Origin: Gonatopus flavifemur
Taxonomy: Eukaryota; Arthropoda; Insecta; Hymenoptera; Dryinidae
Length of the DNA stretch: 64,000 bases
Direction: 5' to 3'
Assembly: GCA_018340375.1 (NCBI GenBank)
Contig: JAFFJZ010000010.1
Span: 14,446,001 to 14,510,000, forward strand
Positions 30,900 through 41,599 of this stretch are shown here, piece after piece (within the stretch, counting starts at the first letter, position 1; each line of letters opens with the position of its first letter). Position numbers and translations under genes: made by a program. The notes beneath the pieces were generated by a model. It ran no database searches. It was not told the origin of the DNA and saw only the letters and a list, made by a program, of their open reading frames with translations.

Positions 30900-32600
30900 T
30901 CGTTCTGATATACTTTAAAAGACAAAATCAAGCAAGAGCTTCAGCACTCCTTACGTTCTGTCGAATTTTCATTCGTACCACACTACGCTTTGATGAAAAA
31001 AACAACACGCGACTGTCGTTTGCCTGCCCGAAATGATCGGAACAAATGAAAATTTTTCATTAGGGATTCAATTGCGAATGAGTACGCGTCCCTCTCCTCC
31101 TCGTATGACACGAAGAACGAAAATTGTTCTACAGAATAAAATACACAACGACGATTATATCCCGTACTCGTAACTTCGATTCAAAGATTCCCCTCCAACG
31201 AACATTGCAAAGGTGCCCCCAGGTTTTTTCCCGATATGAATGATGATGTATGGATGTTGGCTGGGCTCTAGGGGCTTGGTAAAGGGTTCCATTGTATTCC
31301 TTACCTACTCTTTCCCTCAAATTCTCAACCCCTGTGCTAAGAGAACAAACTCACTCGCTCCTTCTTTCTCTCTCACCCCTCAGGGAAGACCTTCGTGAAA
31401 TATTACTGCCACGCAACAAACTGCATTTTGCAAGCTGTGTACTGCTAATTTTATGCCCGATTTTTTATGTCCACTTCAAATCTTCCTTTATTTCTTTTTC
31501 TTTCTCTCTCGTATCATATTCCTTCGGATACATATTCTTTTTTTTTTATTTATATAACGAGACGAATACATCGAATCGTGGATGTTTCATCATTTTATAT
31601 TTTTTCTTTCGAATAATAATGTAAGAAAGCAGGGAGGAAACGGTATATTCGATGTTCATTGTGTTTATGATAAACAATATGCAAAGAGGTTACATTTGAT
31701 GTCAAATATTCAGTGGAGACGGAGAATGTATTAGATATCCTACTTCTGGAGCATAAAGAGAACAATAGGGGGTGAGTGCAATTAATAGGGCTTGTAATCG
31801 GATGCCCGGTAAACTTATACTACGGACAGCAATATGCAAATTCGATCTGACTCGGTTTTAGAAATTCGCTTCGGTCTTTTCGATCTATCAACAATGGAAA
31901 ATAATAAACCGTGATAAATGGCCTAGCAAATACGCTCGACAATCGTGAAACTTGACAGCTCTCGGTACGTTCTATTCTGTTCTCTTCGTCTTCCTGTATC
32001 TTTTGATCTCCCTTCCTCATCTCTCATGTTCGATTCATTCGATGTCTCTCTTTCTCTCTCTTTTACACCTCCAGGTGCACAATTTGAATTTCAGTGTAAA
32101 TATACACTCTACGGCAAATGAAGACCCCCGGGGATCATACGTTGTTTATCTATTTCTCTAGGACTGCTAGGAATCATGATGATTAAATATGCCGATGTAT
32201 GTTTGCTTGTTTGTATTGAATTTATGCGAAGAAAGTTAAATAAATGAATTTTCAAATTTATTTGTGATAATCGAATGTGGATTCACTCTGTTTGACGGTT
32301 CATGCACTGAAATAAAATAGCATGATAAATGATTTGGGATCGCAATGATTTGAAATATGGTTCTGTTTTGTTGTCAACATTTACCAAATTTCTGGAACTT
32401 CATGTCCGTTCTTATTTCAATTCCTATCTTTTCACCCGTGTAGTCACTTTCGAGCTCCATACAGTTACCGAGTTAGGGCTACATTGAGGTAAACGGTCTA
32501 GTTGAATATTAGACAGCTGGGAAATTTAGACAATCTAAGTAAAAATTTAGTTGCACGAAATAAATTCAATTTGCCACAATTGAATTTTGCATCTCCATTG
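30900..32600. other. Intergenic stretch without repeat families
   Basis: Includes pyrimidine-rich tracts (about 31350-31550, 31970-32070). I see no exon with flanking splice signals and no foldback. The short open frames here are CT-tract artefacts. Confidence 0.4.
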
Positions 32601-32620
32601 AATAAACTATTTCATCTATA

Positions 32621-32926
32621 CCCGAAGAGAACATGAAGTTCCGACAAACGTTCAGAATAGATCAACATAGATCAACCTGAAGCTCCGTTGGAGTCAACTT
32701 TTAGGTTCGTAAACGCTTGAAAATGATTTCAAGGAAGATTCATAGAACGTTTATTCAAGGTTTAGAAAGAATTATTATTTGATTTTAATCTCATTTATCT
32801 TTCATTTTTTTGTGAAAAAAACTTATATTAAAAAATTGAAACTCCAGCGAATCTTTGGTAAATCTCCAATGAAGGTCTATGTTGATCTATTCTGAACGTC
32901 TGTCGGAGTTTCATGTTCTCTTCGGG
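32621..32926. repeat. Foldback with CCCGAAGAGAACATGAA ends
   Basis: Left CCCGAAGAGAACATGAAGTT, then CCGACAAACGTTCAGAATAG and ATCAACATAGA. The right end carries the complements, finishing TTCATGTTCTCTTCGGG. 306 bp with arms of about 60 bp. A diverged relative is at 3870-4050. Confidence 0.8.
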
Positions 32927-33384
32927 CATTTTGGACAGCTGGATTTTTATTTGCGCCAGCTAGAATATAGTTGGGTCAAGTAAATGTTAATTGCCACAGC
33001 TGAATCACTTTCTCTCAGTGTGTTAGACTTTTCAGAACTGTTGTGCGAAATCAGATTTCAAAGCGAAAAATTCAGGTATAGCAATAGATAGTTTGTTATG
33101 TAGCTATCAACAAAAAAAGGATTCACCAGAAAAATTTGTCAGAATTTCGGAAGAAATATTGGTCTTCATTGCACGAAGATGGAAAATTAATTCGTTGTGA
33201 GAAGAATAATCATTTTTTCAGCTGCTGCAATAGATTTTTTAGCTTTATAAGCGAAAGTTTGGCTAATGTTGCTAACAAATCAGCTGCCCTTTGGGTGCTG
33301 TAAAAGCAACAATTTAGTTGATACGGCTAAAAATTTTTTCCGTGTGAAATGGATTTACCTTGAGAAAAAGGATTTAGTTAAATA

Positions 33385-33690
33385 TTAAAAAAAATTCGCT
33401 GTGGCAGCAAAATCTGATCTCGCTGGAGCAGCCAATTTTTTGCTGTCACATCAATCTCGTTAGCTACAACAGCGACTTTCCAACTGTGCCGACAAAAAGT
33501 GTTAGCTTCGCCAGCAAAATTTGTTCGCTATTCTAATTATAATACCAAAATTCGCGAAAGGAGCAAACATTTTTGCTGCCACAGTTGTGAAATCGCTGTC
33601 ATAACTAACCAGATTGTTGTCACAGCAGAAGGGACCCAGCAAAATTAGATTCCGTTGTCACAATGCATTTCTTCTTTCTCCATGCAGCTA
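33385..33690. repeat. GCTGTGACAGC-type foldback
   Basis: Left arm ATTCGCTGTGGCAGCAAAAT and GTTAGCTACAACAGCGACTT; right arm GCTGCCACAGTTGTGAAATCG, AACCAGATTGTTGTCACAGC and a final TTGTCACAATGCATTTC. Same arm family as 44604-44944, 26980-27155, 36960-37520 and 52450-53730. Confidence 0.65.
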
Positions 33691-36670
33691 GCATATTCTT
33701 GTTATTCTTCTCGAATGAATTATTTCATCCATATTCCAGATAACTACTACACTGTTATTTACGCTGGAACAACTCAATTTTAGTTGCCGCAGTTGAGTAC
33801 CTTTCTCTCGGTATATAAATTGACACGAGATACAACTTGGAAAATGATATCAGATTCATCTGACTATTCGTTAATATTTCAAATGAATTATTATAAGCGG
33901 AGTTCGTTTTTCTTTTCGATTTACGTTCATTGAACAGGAGTATAAGTACAATAAGACCTATCTTTGCAAGATAAGAGCATGCTTCGAATGAAGAGATTGT
34001 CGTTAAAAAGGGTGAACTAATCAAAAGTGGTCCACGGAGACAGATTGAGGGGCGTGCTGAAATAAATCAGCCTTTTGTTTTACACACTCAAAACAGCCGT
34101 TGGGATTTCAAATATGAAGTGACGTCTATTCATTTCAACACCCTAACTGCCAAACACCGATGAAAGCTTTGAAGGTCGGTTTATGAACTCTTTTATTCAT
34201 ACTCAGGTATTGTTGAAGAAAACTGGATTGAAATTTGTATTAGCATCTGCATCGGGGTACATTTTTCAGAATTTTCAGTTGTCGGGAAATCTGTTACAGG
34301 ACCTTAATGTCGATGATTTGGTCATTCGAGAGGCTTTGAAACGCTGCGTTTTAGAGGAAAACTTGAATTTACAATGCTGAATGATATATGGACCTATTAA
34401 ATTTTGCCAATATTAAATTCGTTCAAAGTCTTCTGGGAAGTTTTCCTCGTCATCGCAAAATTTCTTCATCTATTCCGTACTTTTGCCTCAAAACTTGAAG
34501 AAATACGGAAATTTCGCAAGCCTGAAGAGACCAGCAGGAAAAAATTGGCAAAGGCACTGGGGAACCAAATTTCTCAAATCTCTGGAAAATTCATTTGCCC
34601 TCATTCTGATGAATCTTGTTTTCGATGGAAAAAATCATTCATATGCAATGGAAAAATTTCTCATTGAATTGAAATCACATCCTTCGAATACAAGAAGGAA
34701 TATATTTTTGTTTCAGTTTGAGAATTTTTCATTCCAATCTGATGAAAACTTTTTCCATTCAACGGAATTTTTTATCCATTGCACAACAGATTTTATTAGA
34801 ATGAGGGCAAGGAAAAGTTTCTTTCAGTTTAAGAAATTGAGTTCTCAGTGGGGGAGACCGATTAAATCTCATCTAATGGTCCGGTAATGAAAGTAGGTAA
34901 AATTGAATGGATATTTTTAATGGAAAGCTTATAGAATTCGGTCCAACTTCATTTATATGTATTCAATCAGAATATATGAATTTGTTTAAAAGGGAAGGTC
35001 AGAATTGATACTGGTGCTCTTCGAAGGAAACTAAATTGTGATTGATTTTGTGAGAATACTACAAGTTATGGCATACTCTGAGAATTTGATTTGCAAAATA
35101 TTCTTGGAAAAATTATTGTGCAATCTGTAAAATTCTTGCAAATATTTCTCCAAACTGTTTGAACATTTACTCATTTTTATAGGCTGTTTGGTACTTTTTT
35201 GAAAAGTTCCCATCCGTCCGTCAGTTATCAGGATTTCACGATAATTTTTACAAGAAAATTTTTTCAATGCAGCTTTGTTTTCGATGAAATAATATAATCG
35301 ATAATGGATCAATTTATCATCATGCCCGAGTCTTTCCCCGATAGCAGCAGAATTTTTCTCAGCAAAGTTTACTCAACATTTTTAATCTGTTATCAATCGA
35401 AGTTAATATTTCGCTTTCAAACCATACTGCTTTCATGCATTTCATCAAATATATTTTAATGTTCATATATATGTGATAAGAAATTGTTGTTTTGATGACC
35501 TAAAATATCTAGAATATCTATTCCAGACAATTACATGGTGTCACATCTTCAATTCACACATTCTGAAATGAAAGATGTACAGTACACTCAACACGTGCCC
35601 GACACGTGACCATCCACGGTTCAATGTACACATTTGCACTTGTGCGGTGCATACTGTATTTTCGTTTCGGGCAGCTAATCCCACGTGTATTTGTTTGCTA
35701 TGGTAAAACCATTTTACCGTTCCATGATTACTCGCAGATAACTAAAGACCGTGCTTTGTTAGAAACTGAATAGTTTCCGAAAGGATAACGAAAATAAAAT
35801 TGGTCGTGTGTTACTTCGAGTGCCTTATGGGCCACTAGAGAAAGTAAAAAGCTAGAAGAATCTTATTATTGCTGGCTATTTTCTTTCTTTTGATAACTGA
35901 TAGTTCCCTTACACGATTATAAAAATATCATTCTTATCATGTATCCCCTCGATATTTCATGTTTAACATTCACATAAGGTAGTCATCGAAAATCTATTCA
36001 TCGAACGTGAACAGATTACAATTCGTATGAGGATCTCTAGCGAAACACGAACTTTATTGTATCATCAAGTGAGAAAGTGTGGGATTTAATTTTTATTCAG
36101 CAATCTTTCATCGTATTTGTTTATAAAATTTATAAGGAGTGCGAAAACTGGGATATTTTTGGGTGATTACGGATAAAAAACATTCCTTGACGCAGCAAAT
36201 CAAGGTATTACATACAAAATAGTAAATGTTTTGTTAACCCAGCTAAAAATTCGCTGTCATAGCTGATTGGATTGCTGAGAGAGCAACATGATAAACTACA
36301 GCAACAAAATTTTCAGTATTACATACACACCTAGAAGAAAAAGTGGTAGAATTTATATCTTTCGAAGTCGATATTTGGACGATTTCAAAAAATAATTCGA
36401 GCTACCACAATTTTAGTTGATTTTACCGCGGGGAATGTGAAATTCACATCAGCTATGGTATATCTCACATTCGCTGTCATAAAATCAACCTCAATCGTAG
36501 TAGTTCGAATTATTTTTGAAATCGTCCAAATATCAACTCCGCAAGATGTAAATTTTACCACAAATTTTGTTCCAACAACTAAAGAAACGCTGTCGTAGCT
36601 AATAATTTGCTGCTCCAGTAAAAGGAACCCAGGAAAATTTCTTCTTCCTCGGTGATTTGACTGCTGATGC

Positions 36671-37154
36671 ACACTTTAAATCTGAAAAAGTGAAAAATCA
36701 CGTGTTTAACTCCACTAAGTCTCAGAAGTGAGCCAGTCTGCTTCGAGTGGAATTTTCACTCGTTTCGAGTGAACCCTGACTCTTTTAGAATGAAAAATTG
36801 ACTCTAGAATTTGAGTGGCTGTTAGTTTCTAACCTCAAACCTTAGAATATCACTCTAAAGGAGTGGAAATTTCACTCAAAATTTTGACAGGCTCACTTTT
36901 GGCTGGCTGAAGAGTGAAATCTCACTCTAAAAATTTTAGAGAGCAGAGAAAACAAATTCGCTGTGACAGCAGAATCTGATTTAGCTGAATATCTTTTGCT
37001 GGAGTAGCAAATTTTTCACTATGATAGCAATCTATTCACTATCAAAGCAATCTTGTTAGCTATGACAGCAATTTTTCAGCTATGTGGCAAAAAATGTTGT
37101 CAAAAATTCTCCAACAAAGTCTGTTTGTTATCCTACACGAAGAGAAAAGAATGG
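36671..37154. repeat. Composite repeat, copy B (duplicate of 26704-27182)
   Basis: Same order as copy A: GAGTGAAA foldback, left half of the GCTGTGACAGC foldback, then the left end of an inserted family B element. Here the inserted element is complete (37134-37387) and the right half of the GCTGTGACAGC foldback follows at 37415-37510. Confidence 0.85.
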
Positions 37155-37387
37155 TGAAATTTACCATGCCAACGTATTATTCGGTCTTATTTTATATAAA
37201 ATCGTAAATTTTACTATGTAAGAATAGAATTCTCTACCATTTTTCTATTCTTATGTAGAACACTAATTATTACCAGAAAAATGGTGAATAATTCTATTTT
37301 TACATAGTAACCTTCACGATTTTATATAAAATGAGATCGAATACTATATTAGCATGGTAAATCATACAATTTTCTTCTCTCCGTGTA
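37134..37387. repeat. Family B foldback 3 (TACACGAAGAGAAAAGAAT ends)
   Basis: Arms of about 115 bp: left TACACGAAGAGAAAAGAATG, AATTTACCATGCC, TTTTATATAAAATCGT, TTACTATGTAAGAATAGAAT; right the complements, ending TTTTCTTCTCTCCGTGTA. It interrupts a GCTGTGACAGC foldback. A shared right-arm sequence occurs in 50124-50840. Confidence 0.8.
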
Positions 37388-38592
37388 TATACATATATGT
37401 TTGTATATAATATGGAAATTTACTGGAGGAGCGAAGATTTTTTACTGCCATATCTCAAAAATCGCTATCGTACCTAGATAACAAAGAGTTTGCTATCACA
37501 GCGAACTTCTGTTTCCTCCGTGTTTGTTTGTTCAAAAATAACAATAAGAAAAACCAACGAAAAGAAACTTGATGCTGCATTCGATGCACAAGAATAATTG
37601 TTGAATTGAATTACAAAACAATATTGTAAGATTCTTCGAATAATTGAAATCACCAAACCGTTTATGAACGATGAAACAAGATTGGGTCTCTAGTTCAAAC
37701 ACGATACTTCCCGTAACTAATCTTATCTCACCCGTTTGGCTTTATACGCTTGTGGCTAATTTTTCCCACCAACACGCACCGCAGGATCAACTTGTTACGC
37801 ACTTTTGCGTGATTGATCTTATTCAGGCATTACGAATTAACACATATCACAGTAGCCACGTGCAAGCGGCGCGTGATCACACGAAAATGAAAGACAACGA
37901 AAGAAGGAATGATTTCGCCACGTGTCACGATCGTGAAAGAATAACGCTCACATGATGGTGCATCCACTAAGGTATCGATAGCAGAGCTTTAACCGTGCGT
38001 TTCCGACACGTGTCGCACAATCCTCCTACCTGAAAGTGGATGTAATTGAGATATCATAGCTAGTTTCACGCCTATTCGATGAAGAATCTTGCATGATGCG
38101 ATTTCTGTAACGAATTTAAGCTTTCGACACGTGCTGATCTTGTGCACTTGGATATTCTGTTTTTATGCAGGGGTTTTAGTGTTTCCCTGGTGAAAAAGAT
38201 TTCTCTAAAAAATTTTAAACAACCCTTGCTCATTGCATGAATTTTTCCCCTGAAAATTTCTGAATCAATTAATATCTTTGAAAAACTGAACACCTCTGAA
38301 ATCTTCTAGAAAATTCTTCACAGATTTTCAGATAAATTTTTCAACCAGGAATGACAATAATTTATTTGCAATGTGGTAGAGAACTTGTCTTCTTCTTTTC
38401 AAACCTTCCCTTTTTTCACATCTTTTCTATGTCTGAACAAAAAAATAAGAAAGAACTTTTGCAAGTCTGAAGAAATGACCAGAAAATGTTGTCACAGGAA
38501 TTCTGATGAACCGGTTTTGAAAATCCATTTGTTCTTGCAGTTTTCTTCCTAAAATCTTATTCCACTAAACCGTTTCCAGAAATTACACAACC

Positions 38593-38751
38593 CACACTGT
38601 AAAAAGTAAATGAAGGAAATTCTATTTCTCTCCCAATGAAGGAAAATTCCCCCAAAATATGGGGAGATGAATTTTCCCCGCGTGAGGGATTTTTGCTGCC
38701 ACCAAATTTGGGTGAAAATGCCACTATAATTTTTTACAGTGCATTTCCAAA
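38593..38751. repeat. Family C foldback (CACACTGTAAAAAG ends)
   Basis: Left CACACTGTAAAAAGTAAATG; right TATAATTTTTTACAGTGC. Inside, GAAAATTCCCCCAAAATATGG and GGGAGATGAATTTTCCCC-type words give weak pairing. Confidence 0.6.
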
Positions 38752-38810
38752 ATTTCTGTTCAAACCCAGAGTACGCAGGTCAGAACTTGTGGTTGATTTC
38801 CCATAAATAT

Positions 38811-40144
38811 CCTCAAGAGTGTATTAACGGCGGGCCTAATCTAAGCCCAGGGTGGGTGCCCATGCTGCCCAACGTGGGGCCAAGCTGGTCAGACAAATGG
38901 GACCAACCCTGAGATGATAGCATCGTTCCCAGCTTGGCTGTATTGCTTTGCCCGAGGTAACACCATGGGCCCAGCATGAACCCAAACTAGGCAATCAATA
39001 CTGCCCCTTCCTTTTTTTTTGGAATTGGAAAATTGCTTTGAATTCTATCCCAGCGGGCATGAATTTCAGCCCCACTTTAGCCCAGTTTTGGACCTGGTGT
39101 TGAGCCCCATCGTGCCTATATGGGCTCAAGACTGGACCAAAGTGGGACCAAAATTTATACACGCTGAAGATTTTACACACATGCTCGGGATACAAATTCA
39201 CCCCAATCTTGGCCTAACGCTGGTTCAAATTGGGGCCAAGTTCAAATGTGCCCGCACTGAGATTCATTATTTCCATTTTCTACCAACCATAATTGTATGG
39301 GAAAGCACAACAGGGCGACGATTGAACCAACATGGGCCCCATCGTCATTCCCGAATACTGGGTTAAGGGGTTACACCTATTTGAACGGTCTGAAAAAAAG
39401 CCTTCTTTGAGAAATTTTTTTCATTGTGATAAAATAAATCAATGGAAACAAAATTTTCCAGGTTTATTATGAATATATATTAAAGTATACAAAATAATTT
39501 TTTTTTCAGTTCCATTCTTCAAAATGGGGGATTTACAAATACTTTAAAAGAACGTGTTGCTTTTGGAGTGGTCTGCCGCAGGACAAATCTCATCTTTATT
39601 TCTGCACCTAGGACAAAACAAATTTCTTTCATAATTTCCATTGAATTCATCAGAGAAGTACACACGATTATTGGAAAATAATCATTTTTTGCAAATTGAC
39701 ACAAGTTCAAAGTCAAAACTCTTTTTTTCACCGAGATCCCGATCTTTAAACGTTTATAAAACACGTAATCATCCATGAATCTCAAAAATCGTTTGTACTT
39801 CTCTGCAAAATCTATCCAAGAAGCTACAGTTGAAATTTCAAGTCGATTCAATAAAAATTGAAAGAGTTATTTGTTCTGCCGCAGACCGCTCCAAAAAAAA
39901 CACGTTCTTTTAAAGTATTTGTAGATCTCCCATTTTGAAGAATGGAATTGAAAAAAAATTATTTTGTGTACTTTAATATATGTATAATAAACCTGCAAAA
40001 TTTTATTTCCATTGATTTATTTTATCACAACGAACAGAATTTCTCAAAGAAGGCTTTTTTTAGACCGTTCAAATAGGTGTAACCCCTTAAAGAGGATGGA
40101 CCCAGCCTGGGTCCCATTGTCATTATAGGCAATACACGCTTGGG
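38811..40144 (+). repeat. CCCAAGYGTGTATT-ended repeat, copy 2, carrying two insertions
   Basis: Inverted relative to copy 1 at 29034-29507 and similar through GGGCCTAATCTAAGCCC, CCATGCTGCCCAAC, TTCCCAGCTTGGCTGTATTG and AAGTTCAAATGTGCCC. Two segments are absent from copy 1: 39049-39190 (CCC...GGCATG and CATGCTCGGG ends) and 39367-40086 (TTAA element 3). Confidence 0.75.
39367..40086. mobile_element. TTAA-flanked element 3 (720 bp, arms about 225 bp)
   Basis: Ends GGGGTTACACCTATTTGAAC and GTTCAAATAGGTGTAACCCC with TTAA on both sides (39363-39366, 40087-40090). The arms are long and about 90 percent identical: AAAGCCTTCTTTGAGAAATT, TAAAATAAATCAATGGAAA, AATACTTTAAAAGAACGTGTT and GGTCTGC all recur inverted. 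Copy 1 of the host repeat (29034-29507) shows the empty site as TCAA at the equivalent place. No transposase frame is visible; a 110-codon minus-strand frame (39519-39851) has no recognisable motif. Confidence 0.85.
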
Positions 40145-40563
40145 TCGCTTCATTGCCAACAAACAGAGCATATTATAAGGGTCAGTTCTGACCAAAAAGT
40201 TAGTTCTAAAAGAAAACGATCAGTTATAAACCGTAAAAATAGTTACTTCTTAAAAAATTACCCAATTTTGTGACCCAAGTGAAATCTTTTCCTCTTTCTT
40301 TTTCTTTTTTCAAAATCAACAATCCAATATCGCTCTGTTACTGAATAAGCCTTTTGCCTTATAACAAGGGGTATATTCAGTTCAGTAGTGATATTCATTC
40401 TGAAAGAATAAGACTTTGTGCCAAAGCAAAATTAAGGAAGTATCAAATAAAATTCATCTGAGATGTACTCGTTGCTTGAGGATCCTAGGCGTTTTCCAGG
40501 CCCGGATCAAGGGGGACAAACAGGACATCTTGCTCCGAGCGGCAATATCAGGGGGGCGGCACA

Positions 40564-40798
40564 CCCTGGTTAAAAGAACCCATTGATTCTGACCAATTCT
40601 CATTAAATTACAATTAAACGTGGACAATGTTCTGACGAAATCTCACTGGTGATTTTTCAATGAGTTTGGTCAGAACTTTCATGTGAATCTCGTTGAATCT
40701 GGCCAAATCCCACTAAATTACGATGGAACTTGGACAATGTTCTGACCAAATCTCATTGAATTTCATTTGTCAGATTCAATGGATTCTTTTAACCAGGG
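40564..40798. repeat. Family D foldback nested in hAT element 2
   Basis: Left CCCTGGTTAAAAGAACCCAT and right ATGGATTCTTTTAACCAGGG. Interior of alternating CAATGTTCTGAC/GTCAGAAC and AATCTCATTGAATT words. Close to 19439-19674. Confidence 0.8.
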
Positions 40799-40863
40799 CA
40801 ACGAGTACTAATCGAAATTCTCCATTTCAAACCCAATGTGAAAAATGATTATAGTTTTATGTT

Positions 40864-41085
40864 CACTGTAAAAGAATTATGTGAGAATTACACAATATAG
40901 CATTGGTAATATGTTAGCCAATGATATATTGTGGAATTTTATAAGGAATTTGTCATTTCCCCCAATGATTTATGATGTGATTTCACCAAAAATTGTGATT
41001 TTATGCAATATAACATTGTGAGAAGTCACAATAATGTTCTGTATACTACCAATGATATATTATGGACTACATGAAATTTACAGTG
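40864..41085. repeat. Family C foldback nested in hAT element 2
   Basis: Left CACTGTAAAAGAATTATGTG; right CTACATGAAATTTACAGTG. Internal CCAATGATATATTGTGGA appears twice (one diverged, near 41055) along with AATATAGCATTGG/ATATAACATTGTG words. Confidence 0.6.
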
Positions 41086-41489
41086 TATGCAGTAAGCAGA
41101 AATACTCTAACAATCATATTGGAAATCAATTTCGAGTGTACGTGTAAGTGTGATATGGAATTAAAATTTCCAAAAGTAACAATTTTTAAGAACTTCAATT
41201 GAGTCGGACAGAGAATAAAAAATTTCAAAAGTGTGAGTTTTTTTCATTTTCAAGGAATATTGTTTCTCAAAATCATTTTTTTTCTAATTTATAGTTCTAT
41301 GATTTTGATGAACAAATCGGTTTCTTCCTTTAAATCGCCTATCTCTATATCACACATTTTGAACATCATAAAATAGTAATGTTTTGGGTTTCATCAAATT
41401 TCCTATTATTCTGAAGAGACGAAGGGTGGGGGGGGGGGGCAAATTCCATCTTTGTACCCCCACGAGAATGCTCTAGATCCGGGCCTGGC

Positions 41490-41583
41490 GTTTTCATAGG
41501 GATAATCGTAGTATTGAAAATGAAGGATGGGTAAAGTCGTCCGGGCCCTTCATTTTCAATACTACGATTATCCCTATGAAAAC
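41490..41583. repeat. Perfect 37-bp inverted repeat with 20-nt spacer
   Basis: The left arm 41490-41526 (starts GTTTTCATAGGGATAATCG) and the right arm 41547-41583 (ends CGATTATCCCTATGAAAAC) are exact complements as I read them. Spacer 41527-41546. It adjoins and partly includes the right target duplication of hAT element 2. If transcribed it would make a stem of pre-miRNA size, though a perfect stem is more like a fresh palindrome than a microRNA. Confidence 0.9.
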
Positions 41584-41599
41584 ATCTAGAATTTAGGCG

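Larger units (their letters stand above)
35592..38133. promoter_or_regulatory. Cluster of seven CACGTG E-boxes
   Basis: CACGTG occurs at 35592, 35603, 35682, 37857, 37919, 38007 and 38128. CACGTG is bound by bHLH or bHLH-ZIP/PAS factors in animals. The four right-hand sites lie in a repeat-poor, more GC-rich patch (37700-38140); the three on the left lie within 100 bp. The intervening 36240-37530 is foldback DNA. Regulatory role is inference; no gene lies nearby in the window. Confidence 0.3.
40497..41487. mobile_element. hAT-like non-autonomous element 2 with perfect 8-bp target duplication
   Basis: Starts CAGGCCCGGATC and ends GATCCGGGCCTG, with subterminal G-rich tracts (GGGGGGCGGC; G12 then CAAATTCC). 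It is flanked by GCGTTTTC at 40489-40496 and 41488-41495. Nested inside are a family D foldback (40564-40798) and a family C foldback (40864-41085). No transposase frame. Confidence 0.85.

Noticed and set aside
34404..34887. Overlapping open frames of 87 and 134 codons
   Set aside because: Lys/Phe/Ser-rich composition as expected of AT-rich DNA; no motif and no codon-usage contrast that I can defend.
41490..41583. Call as a microRNA gene
   Set aside because: A perfect 37-bp stem without bulges and overlap with a transposon target duplication argue for a recent palindrome; no conservation evidence is available.
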